In this document: one piece after another, positions 43,140 through 55,071 of the stretch
Layout: each line of letters starts with the position of its first letter
Position numbering within the stretch: position 1 is the stretch's first letter
NCBI GenBank assembly: GCA_973895155.1
Contig: OZ316893.1
Span: 12,028,001-12,092,000, forward strand
DNA length: 64,000 bases
Direction: 5' to 3'
Origin: Marsupella aquatica
Taxonomy: Eukaryota > Marchantiophyta
Program-made: the position numbers and the translations under genes
The notes under the pieces: model-generated
Told to the model about the DNA's origin: nothing
The model's database searches: none
The model's input: the letters and a program-made list of their open reading frames with translations, nothing else

Positions 43140-44110
43140 ACCCACTTTACCGCATCCACATGCCTCTTTGGGCCCCTAAACTTCTACCACATCCACGCAC
43201 CTTCGACGGGGTCTTCCTCACCCTTGCCTCTTTGGGTCAGCCCACATGCGTCTGTGGTGCGCCCCTTGATGGACAGGGCGTTCATATTCTCAAGTGTGGT
43301 CATGGTAGTGAGAGAACTGCAACACACGATGACATCTAGGATGTGGTGGCGGTCATTGCTCGTGACTTTGGGTACCATGTCATGATGAAGCAGAGACATG
43401 TATGTGTTACCTCCACGAGATGGGGTTTCTGATTGTTGTCAGACAGATTTGGTATTCCCTTGTGTTGGAGTTCGTGCCCTTGGGGATGTCGTTGTTGCTA
43501 ATCCGACCAGTGGGGCCAACGTGGCTTCTGTCGCTTATGTACCAAGCCATGCTGCTGTGCGGGCAGCATGACTTAAGGAGGAGGCCTGTGTTGTGCGGTA
43601 CCCTGAGCACCTCTTCTATCCGATTGTGGCGGGGTTTGTGGTGGAAATATTTGGGTCGCTACACCCATCTTTTGACCATTTTCTACGCTCTTGCACAGTT
43701 CAGTATGTCAAGCGGAGGTCCTATCCCCAGTGTCTGTCATCACCACAATTTTTAGGCAGAGGGTGTATGTTTTACTTCAGTGGCACATGCGTTCACTATT
43801 CTTCGTAGGGGGGAGGCTGCTGGTCTTAAGGCCTCTAGTAGGATTCCTTTGCTTCACCCTCCGATGTAGTTCACACCGGAGCTATACCACCAGGCTCAAT
43901 CTTCAGTTTGCTGATCAGTATACTTTGGGGCCCTGGTTTTTGGGTTGGCGGTAGTTCTTAATTTGTTTCTTTATTCTCTTGCCTTTCTTGGCCCCTTGGT
44001 GGTCCCCCCCCCCCCCCCCCCCCTAGATTGGGTCTTTTGCCTGAGGGATCATGTCTCCCGGTTGGGCCCCCTCTGTTTTTTGGCCAGTTTGGTATATATA
44101 CTTTACATAC
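43140..44110 (+). pseudogene. Decayed RLE-type retroelement: endonuclease domain and 3' tail
   Basis: From 43247 the frame reads CVCGAPLDGQGVHILKC, then THDDI and a stop. This is the same Cys-x-Cys...His-x3-Cys and HD pattern as in the element at 3.8 kb. After frame changes, a frame near 43450 reads RTDLVF...LGDVVVANP, again with exactly 12 residues between the two Asp. EIFGSLHPSFDHFLR and IFRQRVYVLLQ parallel the intact copy's EIFGRLHHQFDGLLR and HFRQRISVTLQ. Several stops and frameshifts make it inactive, and no RT part is present (5' truncation). The 3' tail contains a 20-C run and ends near TTTGGTATATATACTTTACA. Confidence 0.8.
44004..44023 (+). repeat. Poly-C tract of 20 bases
   Basis: Uninterrupted C20 inside the tail of the decayed retroelement. 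Confidence 0.95.
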
Positions 44111-44114
44111 AGGG

Positions 44115-47100
44115 GCCGGCCCCTAACCAACCAGTGTTAACTGTTTGCTTCCCAAGGTGAACAAAAGACCTATCCTGTAGGCTCCCTTGCTCACTTGCAA
44201 TCCTAAGACTCTTGTACCAAAAAATTGAACTATTTTTATATGATGTTATTGTTAAACATGTCGTGTGAATAACACATCGTCATACAACATACATCGCTGA
44301 CATACCATACCCACATACGTACATCATAGGAACAAGAGCATACACAAATACAAGTGTACCACAACTGAAATCTGTGAAAGACATTCTATCATAAAACACG
44401 TATAGAACACAAACAATCAAGCCAAACCCACTCCATGATGGAGAATCTAGGTCGAAGCTAACGGGACACCATAGCCAAGGAGCTCCATTCACTACCAAGG
44501 CTCTCCCAACGCCAAAGGCTCAAATCAAAGAACTATTGTTCTTTGAGCCCTACCCACACTATACCCTCCAACCCAAGGGTGGGTCCTACCATAGGGGTCA
44601 CCCTCAACAAGGCACCCCCTCCAACCCTATGCATGGAACCACTCCTTATCTAGGCACTACGGCCCTACATAAGGTATGGCCTCTACCAGCACAGTATGTA
44701 CTACAACGATACACGTATATATGGTCATGACAAACACATATGTCCCTTTTTAGCCATGGATTGTCTCCTGCCATGAACTAATTAAGGGTAAATTAATTAA
44801 TGAGACTCACAGTCACTCAGAAATTTTCAACAATATGATATGCTCTTTCATATGCATGACTGTTTTGTATGTGAAATGAGAACTACAAGGTACCAACCTG
44901 AGTATATTATACAAGAACTTAAGGTTCAAGTTTTGGGATGCTTTCGTGCATCTTTGTGAGTTATCATCCCCAAATGAAGATGAAGGTTGTAAGTTTTGCT
45001 CCTTCACCCTCTACTGGCCCTCCAGGCTTCTCAAAGGTAAGATTTAGTGGTTTGTTATTTGGGATATACAAGTAAGTTAGTAGCATAAATTGACTAAAGT
45101 GGGTTTATGCTTCCAGCATATGATTGCACAAGGAGTGACTGTGCTCAGTTTTCATTATTTGAGAACCAAGAACTAATCATCTAAGAAACAAGAAAAAACA
45201 AGGCTTAAGCCAGATTTTGGAATGACAAAGTGAGATTGGACTTACTGAACTGGTTTGCATAATGTAGACCAATACATCATAAGGCTGGGCCATAGTCTCC
45301 ACACACATGACCCCCATGCTCACGGAGGAGGGGGTGTTGAGGGACCCTCATCTTCCTCCTCTCTTTCTTAGCAAAGGGATTTAACATGGTCTAACCTGGC
45401 CAGTAACTTGGAATCTGGAAGATGCCACAAACCCTGCTATTGCTGCAAAATCTAGAAACATGATCAGTGATATATTCTGTATTTCTCATGTAGGAATGAC
45501 TTATGAACTTAAAAGAATCTATTAACAGAAGGATTTTGAGAGTCCTATAGGTGAACCCAATTTAACCTGGTCAGGAGGTGATTCCACTGGCAGATCCCTT
45601 TGCAAGGGATCAATTAGGGGGACCTGAAAATAGACTACCATTTAACTGGTGTTAGTTTTAATATTAGTTTAATCATCCAATCTGTTAAGAATGCTAGGCC
45701 CAAGTTCCATTATTACAAGAAACAATAATGTGGACATTAGGTGTGCCTCTATTCAGTACTTGATGTTTTCAGTTTTATCATGATATCGAATAATGTTTTA
45801 ATGATCAAATTAGCATTATTGCAAGGAAAGTAAAGCCTGGATGGACCAAGGGGTTTGCTGTGAAGCCCCCATGGATTTCCAAAGCTGGGATGGACTGACT
45901 CAGAACATCAAAATCTGCTCGGATAGCACTCTTTAGAGTTTTGACTCATATTGACCTGTAAGTCGCGGCTTACACAAACTACTCAGGGCATCTTTCATAA
46001 CAGTGAAGCATCCTTTCCCAAAGTGATAAGTTGGTGCTCGTGCCCAAATATTGAGGGTGTTCTTCACAAAAGTGAAGCATTTGTTGGTGGTTAGTTCATA
46101 ATATTTGATCATCTTTGCACTCATCTGCAATGGACCAAATGGTTTCAGAAAAAACTGAAACTTTGTCAAGTAATAGATTGGACATCAGAGAACATGCTGG
46201 AAAATTTTGAACTAAAACGTAGATCCAAAATTTGTTTAAATAAATGCACAAGTTTGCTGAAAACTAACATTTCATAGTTGGTCGAGACACCTGGAAAAAC
46301 TACTCGGGCGTCACACCAATTGCATAGCCCTTCAAATTTTACACCTCACATAAAATAGTGTGACACATTATTTCAGGTGTAACTCTAATTACAGGTCACA
46401 TGAAGGCACATTTTTGGTCTCACTACTTGTGGTGTTCTCCTTGAATACTACACACTGAGAATCCAGGCATAAAACTGAGACCCAAGCAGAGTCTCAGCTT
46501 CACAAAGTAAAGTGTGTGATTTAACATACTTAATTAGTGTGATTTAGGTTAGAAAAAAATGTTCACACAATTTAGTGTGAGTCACTCTAATTTTGGTGTC
46601 ACACTAATTATGTACTCAGACACACTATCTAAGGTGGACAGTGTAGATGAAAACAAGCTGGGACCAAATTACACAACAAGATTTTGAACTGTATGAGAGT
46701 TGTCCATAATGTGGCCAAATCAGGGCAAGTTAAGTGTTATCTAGACACAGGTTTAGGGTGAGTTGAGCATTGTTTCTCAGATGAACTAGTCAGGATTTGA
46801 AGAGGGGCTGAAACTGCCGGAAGGGTTTTCAAGATGTGCTTTGCTCTAAATCACTGGCATTTCTGCTGAAACAGAATGAGAAGTTCAAGTTTGGGCACTG
46901 GTCATCCTTCATTTCACCAGGTCTGTTACTTATACCTCTATTTAAACTCCTCTATTCGAACTCAGGTGACCCACCACTACACAACGCTCATATTTGGAGT
47001 CTTCCTGTTACGCTCCATTACTTGATATTGATTTTGCTATAGTCTATAGTCTATAATCTATGGTGGACAAGAGAAAGTCCTCAAAATTGTAGAGGAGTTG

Positions 47101-47600
47101 CTAAAGGATAGGCTTTGGTTTAAGTGTAATCCAAGCAAGAAAGATGTGGGTGGCCAAAGCCAAAGCAGTGGGCTGGAGACTACAGCTTAGCTTGCTATCA
47201 AAGTTAATTCATCCCTCACTTGATTCTGCTGCACTCATAGCTCCAGGTCCATTCGTTCATTCCTTGGATCAGTCGAGAGGCTACAGTGACAAATCGAAGG
47301 GCCCAGTCTGCCCGCCCACAATGCTTGCAGCACCTCGATCCTCAATCCACGGATGCAGCAAGCAATTCTTCAGAGGCTAGTTCCCTCCTGGAGCTCGTTT
47401 GCCACTTTGCGTCAGATGTACGCGAAGTGTTCCATCTGAAACGCAGCCAAAACAATCCTCAATCCTCAATGAGTGACGGGGATGATGCAAACAATGCATC
47501 TGCCCTTGGAAAGGAGCGCCTCCCGTGACCCACGTGTCTCAGCCCTCAATCCATCCCCCTCGTCAGCTTGATCTCTTGCTCTCCAAACACCTTCGGCTTC
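44115..47600. other. No gene seen
   Basis: Short frames only. 46300-46640 is rich in words like AGTGTGACAC, GTGTAACTCTAATTA and GTCACACTAATT in both orientations, which suggests a decayed inverted-repeat element, but no clean ends are visible. 47140-47530 has somewhat gene-like composition, with two overlapping short plus-strand frames I do not recognise. It lies just upstream of the SOUL gene's likely promoter. Confidence 0.4.
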
Positions 47601-47609
47601 CTCTCCTGT

Positions 47610-48540
47610 TATAACTGTAAATAGTTAGCTCATCATTCGCACTCTCATTTTCTATTCAGGAAGCTTTTCTGTTCCACAGCGCTACGAATTCGACCCGGTG
47701 AGTTTTCGTCTGTACTGCACTTTAATCAATTGTTGAAGGTTCTGCCTCTCGGGTGAATTCTGAGAGGGTTTGGAGGCTGGGTTTCTAGGACGCTACAGTA
47801 GTGGGAATCCAGGGCTTGGGGTGGGAAAAGTTTATCTGGGAAAACGGAAGAACGTTGAGAGATTGAGAGGTTGAGAGAATTCTGTTACGCTGGAGGCAAT
47901 CCAAAAGGGAGGAAAAAGGTTGAATTCGATTCGTAGGTGAGTAGAGAAGCAAATAGTCAAGGCCAGCGACTTGTTATAATTTGGTTCCGTGATCCTACTC
48001 AGACTGAGAGCTCGGACATGCTGTCTTCAAGAGAGAAGCCTGAGTGTGTCTGAGGAGCTGACTTCGAAAATGCTGAGTAGGAACTGGGGTGGGTAAGGAA
48101 GGGTTTGAGTTGGGGGTTAATCTCTCAGGCTTGATTACTACCTCGTAATATAACTATCTGTATTTGATATAGCTACCTTGTCTGGTACTTTTGGACTTGC
48201 TTGCAAACAATTTATCAGGCTCTGTAGTACACCAGGAAGTGATTGTGTATAAGTGACGCTTGGTTCTAATATCTCTTTTGTTCCAAGGTTGATTATTTTT
48301 CACTTCGCGCTTGTGTTACCCTACGAAAAAAATTAGGATCCTGGATATGAATTGAGAACTGTAAATTGGATATTTAGTCTCAGAGCTTTCTACCCTCAAA
48401 TTCTTTACGTCAATGTCCCGGGCGATAGGTTCCAATTTTCCGGAGGGGTGGGGTGGGGACTCTTCTTCCACGAAGCTTGAAGTGGGGAAATTGTGAGATA
48501 TTTGTTTGCAATCCGGTATTGATCTGTTGGTGCGAATTGC
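47610..48540 (+). promoter_or_regulatory. Probable promoter, 5' leader and leader intron of the SOUL gene
   Basis: A weak TATA-like TATAACTG lies at 47610. A strong donor CGACCCG|GTGAGT at 47697/47698 and an acceptor TTGCAG ending at 48540 suggest an 843-bp intron in the 5' UTR, followed by a 38-nt leader exon before the ATG at 48579. This is deduced from splice-site quality only. Confidence 0.4.
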
Positions 48541-48578
48541 AGGATCTCAGCCGGATTGGAGCGCAGTTGAATACAATC

Positions 48579-50029
48579 ATGGCTCGGATGTCGATTCCCC
48601 TGGTTGGCTTACTGGTATTCTGTACCCTGATGGTCTCTTGTGCGGCTCTTCCAATAGAGACACCGGACTACACTGTGTTGCATGAGGATGATGATTATGA
48701 GCTTCGATTGTACAGTGAGACCGTCTGGGCTGTAGCGAAAGTTGATGACGTGTCCTTCAGTCGTGCCACTGTTCTTGGATTCCACACGTATGTCTCTCGT
48801 TCATCCATCCATTGTAGTCTTCTCCCTGATACATTTGTTCTCCTTTGGCTCTTTAGTCAACAAATTGGGGCCGACCAATTACAATGCGGTAAACTGTATA
48901 GCTGTTGTTCAAGTGAATACTAGCTTGTCTCGGAGATGCATGTTTTGTCTCATAGTCTACGGGTTGATTTCTGCAAAGCCATTTTTTTCCTGCCGGGAGA
49001 GGAGAATTGAAACGTTTCTGAAATTGTCTTTGTACTGTTGTTGACAATGGTTCTTTAAGTCTGGTGAGATTGAGGATGTTTTCCTTGTTAAGGGTTTAGG
49101 TTAATTCGCACTTTGTGAAAGATAAGGGGTAATGGGGATACAAAATAGATCTGAGTTGGAAAGACGTGGACAAGGCAATCCTCATCCCAGATGAGTGGAT
49201 GAGGTTGATGAGATTATTCGTCTAGGTTCCTCCTGGTCTACAAGCCGGGAACAAGAGGGTTATGCCCTCACCATCGCCATAAGGACCGTAATAGGGGGAT
49301 CCTCCACCTGCAAAATCTCTTATTATAATGAGTATACTCTTGTTACCTGGTTTGATAGGACTTGGCAATACCCTACGTACGTAAGAGGTTATTCCAATAG
49401 CTGCATAGAGGTCCATCTTCTAAATGGCATCCACTGAAGGTCTTGTTCACCTCCGAAATCATACTTTATCGTTAGCGTACAATGATAGATCTGACCGATG
49501 CGATAGTTTTCGTTTAGAATGGTCCTTTCATTAGTTGATATGCCAACTTTTTAGTATGTTCTAACAATGTTGACTGCTGCTTATGGTCAGGTTATTCGAG
49601 TATATTGGGGGAGCTAATTTGAATTGGAGCAAAATACCAATGACAACTCCTGTCTGGACAGGCATAGTTCCATCAGATGGACCTTTCTGCTCCTCTTCAT
49701 TTGCAGTGCGCTTGTATCTACCTGCAATGTGTCACGAGGCTCCTCCAACTCCTCTCCCAGAGCTTGAGATTACATTTGAACGCTGGAGTAACCAAACCAT
49801 TGCAGTCAGGAAATTCTCAGGCTACGCACAGGATAGCAATGTGGCACAGGAAGCAGAGAAATTGGCCATAAGTTTATCAAAATCAGTGTACGTCAAGGAT
49901 GCAACTTATCCAATTGAAGGTCAGGATTCCTATGGCATTGCTCAGTACAACAGCCCGTTCAAGTTCTGGAATCGAGTAAATGAGGTGTGGGTCAACATTC
50001 GCCTCCCTGGTTCCGATGCCTCGTTGTAA
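48579..50029 (+). CDS. SOUL haem-binding family protein with signal peptide
   Basis: Two exons, 48579-48787 and 49591-50029 (648 nt, 215 aa), are joined by an 803-bp GT-AG intron in phase 2. Residues 1-23 (MARMSIPLVGLLVFCTLMVS then CAA) form a hydrophobic signal peptide, so the protein probably enters the secretory pathway. The SOUL domain follows: ETPDYTVLHEDDDYELRLYS, VWAVAKVDDVSFSRATVLGF, then across the junction RLFEYIGGANLNWSKIPMTT followed by PVW, and near the C-terminus PFKFWNRVNEVWVNI. These are the family's YELR, 'LF.YI.G.N', 'I.MT.PV' and 'P....nR.NEvw' blocks. SOUL/HBP proteins bind haem or other tetrapyrroles. An open frame runs upstream to 48453, but it crosses the putative leader-intron acceptor, so the ATG at 48579 is preferred. 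Confidence 0.92.
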
Positions 50030-50690
50030 GAGAAGGGTACCTTACTAATCGTGACTGACTAGAGTTGAACGAGCTAATGTAGCCTTATACGTTTCTGTAG
50101 ATATACACTTCAGCACAACTTAGCTGTCTGAAGGGCTCTTGAGCTAGTATGGGGACTAGCTGCTGTACTGGGCAAAAGCAGTTGTTACAGAGTCTTGTTC
50201 AGTACCACAGCATTATAGTTTATGATGAAGAATGTAGACCAGCTAAACTACGATTGTCAACTTAGAAATGATATAATATAGATGTTTACAGCTATCTTTA
50301 CAATCTCGTTGGGGAGTCTCGAACCCATAAATTTGGTCCAATGTGAGGACAGAGGTACATGTCCAATGAACAGGAACAGAATGCGAGTAAAACTTGTTTT
50401 TTTTAATTGTTTTGTGGAGATTGCATACAACACCAGTTGTTACAGTCACTAAAAGTGGAAGCGTTTTGAAAACAAGCAAATTTCACACACAAAATGTTGA
50501 GGAAAAATCCACTCTATCTGCAGGCTCACATGACTGAATAGTGGAGGTAAACCAGTAAACGTGTTTTGTGGTTTCGGTCATGCAATTGCCAAGTGCTTAG
50601 AACAGGGTTGTCTACTCCAAAATGATCACAGTTGTACACTAGCAGCATGCAATAATCCACAAATTTCTAACAGCGCTGATCACCCTTCAG

Positions 50691-51195
50691 TACTGGCTTA
50701 TTGGAAACTCGTCATGAGATTTCACCACTTCAGAGTTTCTCTCCTCCTTCCTCGACTCTCCACTCTCTTTGTTGACTAAATGAAGTCACGGGATGGAAAC
50801 TAAGTAACAACGGATTCCTACTGGCTTATTGGAAAGTTGTCATAAGTTTCACACCATTGCAGAGTTTCTCTCCTCCCTCGGCTCTCCACTCTCTTTGTTG
50901 ACTGAATCAAGTCACGAGATGGAGAGAAACTAAGTAATAATGGATTTCCTATTGGCTTATTGGAAAGTTGTCATAAGATTTCACACCACTTCAGAGTTTC
51001 TCTCCTTCTTCGACTCTCCACTCTCTTTGTTGACTAATCAAGTCACAAGATGGAGAGAAACTAAGTAATAACGGATTTCCTGCAGGCTTATTGGAAAGTT
51101 GTCATAAGATTTCACACCACTTCAGAGTTTTCTTTTTCCTCATTCCTCAACTCTCCACTCTCTTTGTTGTGTGAATGAATTCATCAGATGGAGAG
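50691..51195. repeat. Four tandem copies of a ~130-bp unit
   Basis: Units start at about 50691, 50819, 50950 and 51081 (period 128-131). Each holds GGCTTATTGGAAAGTTGTCA, then CACCACTTCAGAGTTTCTCT, then GACTCTCCACTCTCTTTGTT. Copies 2-4 are closer to one another than to copy 1. It begins about 660 bp past the SOUL stop codon. Confidence 0.9.
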
Positions 51196-51370
51196 CAATC
51201 TGAGTGATAGGAGCTGAAAATCCCAAGCTATAGTGAGGTTGGGTTAAACATGGGTCGATAACTGGGGAAGTAGAAAGATCCCAAAGTGAGTGGGAGTGAG
51301 TCAGTGTAGACTGTGGATGACTTGATTAGGGAACTCCCTTGCCATAACCCCTAGCCATCCTGGCCCCAAG

Positions 51371-51747
51371 TGTTAGACATTTACTCTGAGGTCTAGGGTT
51401 ACAACTCTAACCATATTTAGGGCTGATCTTAGTCGCAAACTAGGGTTAAGTTAACTAGGTCACACACTATATCCCAAACTAGCGGTGTTTTTTTTGGATA
51501 GGGATAACTCAGGCTCATTGCTACAGAGTTAGTTGAGAGATAGGAATATATTGTATTACGAAGAATTGGTATGGCCATCGGGCCTAGAGTGCAATAAAGC
51601 TCTCGTGTGTTCCCGTGGACGTAGCTTCAGCGGAGGTGAACCATTATATCTCTGTGTCGACTACTTGTGCATTGGATGTTCAAGGGTGACTACTTGTGCA
51701 TTGGATGTTCAAGGGCTTGCGGTTGTGGATGTCGTCTTTGCTCAACA
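51371..51747 (+). mobile_element. LTR, family 1 (solo)
   Basis: Begins TGTTAGACATTTACTCTG and ends CTTTGCTCAACA, with AGTGCAATAAAGCTCTCGTG inside. A 29-bp segment (GACTACTTGTGCATTGGATG...) is duplicated head to tail at about 51658 and 51687. No primer site follows, so it is a solo LTR. Confidence 0.6.
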
Positions 51748-52479
51748 CCAAGATTCTCTTATTAAACCACAACTGCCCCTATAAAGGGCTACGGGTAACC
51801 CGTAGCTCTCATCGTAAAAAGCACAGGTTCAGGAATGAGCTTTGAGCTCCACAAAAGGTGTTGACTGCAAAATCTTTTTTTGGCAAGTACTCCACTAAAC
51901 ATGCTACTGTTCCACCTTTTATGGTGAATAGTGAGACATGGAATGAGACTTTTATAGTGGCAAGTGTGATTTAAATCTCTTTGTTACTAGCACACATCCT
52001 GGTTGCCACTCCTCCTAAACATAATTTTCATAGACTCACAAGAAGGGGTTCCGGCTCAGTAACACATGGGCTGTTTAGGGGTTATGGGTTACCTACACGT
52101 AGTAGTCGAAGTAGTACCATATTCATGATCAAGTTTGTGCATGCCCTGTGTAAAAAGTTGTGATTTTTCCTCCCAAATATAGCACCATGCATTAATATTT
52201 CTACAGATTAAGTTTAAACGTGAAATAATGTCTAGAATGATAAATCAGAGTTTTACATCAAAATTCTTGGAATATTCCTTTAAATATTTTGTAAGCTTCT
52301 TCCCTTGACTTTGCAGACACCTTACATTTTGGACTCAAATTTTCAATAATAATTTACCTATTGAGCAAGCCTGATAGCCCCTAAGGCAGTAGCAAGCACT
52401 CTCCTCCTCCTGCACTACCATTTTAGTGGCTAAAATTGGCAAAATTAAGCCAGATTTTATTTCCATTAGCTAGTTTTCC

Positions 52480-54110
52480 TAGCCACAGACCCCATGAGCC
52501 AGAATCTGGCAATTATCATTAAATTTAAGTAAATCTGACAGTCAAAAATTATTCTAGAAAAATTAGATAAGAATGATTCTTGGCATCTCCTCTTTCACCC
52601 ACACACGAGGTGACCAGAATTAATCAAAGAGATTACAAACATTTTTAGCATCTTCTCCTTCACACACGCACTGAAGGTGACATTTGCCACCCACACACAA
52701 ATGAAAAACGCCCTTAAAAACATATCCTGACCACCATACCCCACATTCATTATTATTACTCCACCCAACAATTCCTCATTCCTGTGTGTTGTGTTCCATC
52801 GTTCCCAGTTTTCCACCCAGCCATAGACCCCATGAGCCACAATCTGATGGTCATTCTTTACATCTAAGTAGATCTAACAATCAAAATTCAATCTAAGAAA
52901 ACTAGATATTAAGAAATATTCTTGGCATCTCCTCTTTCATACACACAAAGTGACCAAAATTAATCAATGTTATATAAGATAAGAAATATTTTTAGCATCT
53001 TCTCCTTCACACACACAAGGTGACATTGGCCACCCATGCAAAAAGGAACATTCTCTTTAAAAAATACCCTGACCACCATACCCCACATTCATTATTATTG
53101 ATTACTTCCACCCAACAATACTCATTGCTCTGCGTTTAGTTCCATCGTCAGTTTCCCACCAGCCACAGACCCCATGAGCCAGAATCTGAAGGTCATTCGT
53201 TAAACCAAGTAAATCTAAGAAGTCCAATTAAATCTAAAAAAACTAGACAAGAAATATTATTGGCATCTCCTCATTCACTCCACACAGTCACCAGAATTAA
53301 TCAAAGAAAATAAGATAAGAAATATGTTTAGCATCTTCTACTTGACACACAAAGTGACATTCCACACAAAGTGACATTCCACACTCATGCCAAAGGAACT
53401 TTCTCTTAAAAAATACCCTGACCACCATACCCCGTTTGGTTTTAGGGTCTCCCGCCAGGTTCTGCTTCAGAGGTCTCCTTTGCGATTTACTCTGGAGCTT
53501 TACCAGACTTTTCAGTTCTCCACTTAGTAGGGCTGTTAGCCTTCTAGGCTTTTGGTTTGGGATCCTTTGGCTTGTTTTTTCTTGAGGCCCTTTTCCTCTT
53601 TTCCTCTCCTTCTTTGGGTTGCTTTGCCTTTGCGATCATGTCTCCCATATTGGCTTTTTTGCCTTTTGGCATTGTGATATATACTTCCACCCAATGGCTT
53701 TTTTGCCTTTTGGCATTGTGATATATACTTCCACCCAACAATTCCTCATTCCAGTGGGTTTGGTTCCATCGTTCCCAATTTTCCCCAGCCACAGACCCCA
53801 TGACCCAAGGTAATTCTTTACATCTAACTATATCTAACGGTCAAAATTTAATCTAAGAGAACTACAGTAGATAAGAAATATTCTCGGCATCTACTCTTTC
53901 ACACACAAGGAGATCAAAATTAATCATTGTAAAATAAGATAATAAATGTTTTTGGCATCCTCTCCCTCACACTCACACACAAGGTGGCATTGGCCACCAA
54001 TGCGAAAAGGAACATTCTTTTATTTAGAAAAATACCCTGACCACCATACGCCACATTCATTATTATTACTGCCACCCAACAATTCATCATTCCTCTGCGT
54101 TTCGTGCCGT
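52480..54110. repeat. Tandem array of ~340-bp units upstream of the BSD gene
   Basis: The landmark CCACAGACCCCATGAGCCAG recurs at about 52482, 52820, 53160 and 53786. Each unit also carries GGCATCTCCTCTTTCAC, GTGACCA(G/A)AATTAATCAA, TACCCTGACCACCATACCCC and CACCCAACAATTCCTCATTC in the same order. The spacing is about 339 bp, except for the last interval (626 bp), which contains an inserted retroelement tail. The final unit runs directly into the CT-rich leader region of the BSD gene. Confidence 0.9.
53432..53735 (+). mobile_element. RLE-element 3' tail inserted in the tandem array
   Basis: Relative to other units, about 290 bp is inserted between CCATACCCC and ACTTCCACCC. It reads GTTTGGTTTTAGGGTCTCCC...TTTACTCTGGAGCTTTACCAG...GGGTTGCTTTGCCTTTGCGA then TCATGTCTCCC and ends GCCTTTTGGCATTGTGATAT then ATAC. 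This parallels the tail at 43.85-44.11 kb (CACCGGAGCTATACCACCAG, GCCTGAGGGATCATGTCTCC, TATATATAC). The last ~55 bp including the junction are duplicated (53650-53735). Confidence 0.65.
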
Positions 54111-54383
54111 CATTCCATTCCTCTTCTCTCCTCTCCTCTCCTCTCCTCTAGTCCTCTCTCCTCTCTCTGTTTCCGGCTCTTCAATTCGAGGTGTCTGTCG
54201 GTCTGCAATCTGCGCACCATGACTGTTGCGTGCTGTTTGATTGCGTGGGGACCAACGATAAGGCACGGCTCGCACGGGACGGAATCGGGAATTCGGGATC
54301 GGAACTGGGCTTCAATTGAAATGCGCAGTGCTGCTTCTAGGGTAGTATTTAATTGATTGATTGATTGTCCGCCTGTCTGTTCT

Positions 54384-54510
54384 CCTTCCTTCCTTCCTTC
54401 CTTCCTTCCTTCTTGTGCAATCTTCATCATTCATTATTCTGTCCGGAATTCCGCCCGTCCTTCAAAAGAATCTGTTGTTTCTCTCTCTCTCTCTCTCGCT
54501 CTCGCTCTCA
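54384..54510 (+). repeat. (CCTT)n and (CT)n microsatellites in the BSD gene leader region
   Basis: A CCTT run at 54384-54412 and a CT run at 54481-54510 sit in a pyrimidine-rich stretch (54110-54730) ahead of the BSD gene. CT-rich leaders of this kind are common just downstream of plant transcription starts. Confidence 0.9.
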
Positions 54511-55071
54511 AAATCGCGCTCTGTAGCTTCTCTGCCTCTGTTTCCTTGCGCCGTGCGTCTCGGATGGTCCTGTTATGATCGTAGCACGCTAGTGGTGTAG
54601 GCGTACGAAGCACAAGGAAGCGACGGTGGCCGATTGTTGGAATCGAATTGCTCTCCCTCTGTTCGCAATCTCCTCCTCTTGTTCTTTCTTGTTCTCTCTT
54701 TTTCTCTCTTGCTCGCACCAAGCTTTGCCCATTTATTTCCCGAATTCATTCCTTTTGGTGGTCTGCCAAGTTCGTTTGTTCTATGAATGTGTGGGAACTG
54801 TGAGTGCGTCTGCCGGTATTGCATGACGTTCATGGAGGCGAGGAGTTGGAGGCGATTCAGGACGGGAGGGCGGAGTGGGTTGGATTGGACTTGATCGTAG
54901 GGAACTATGCAGATGTGTGAAGGCGAGGAGGCGAGTGCTGGCGATGGAGAGCTGACTCGAATGCCGTGCAATTAACAAATTGGTGGAGGAGAGCGACGGA
55001 GGGTGGGGTCGGGTGGGTGGGTGGGAGGGAGGGAGGGCTGAGGCGCAGGAGATCAGACCGTTTCCGCTGCG

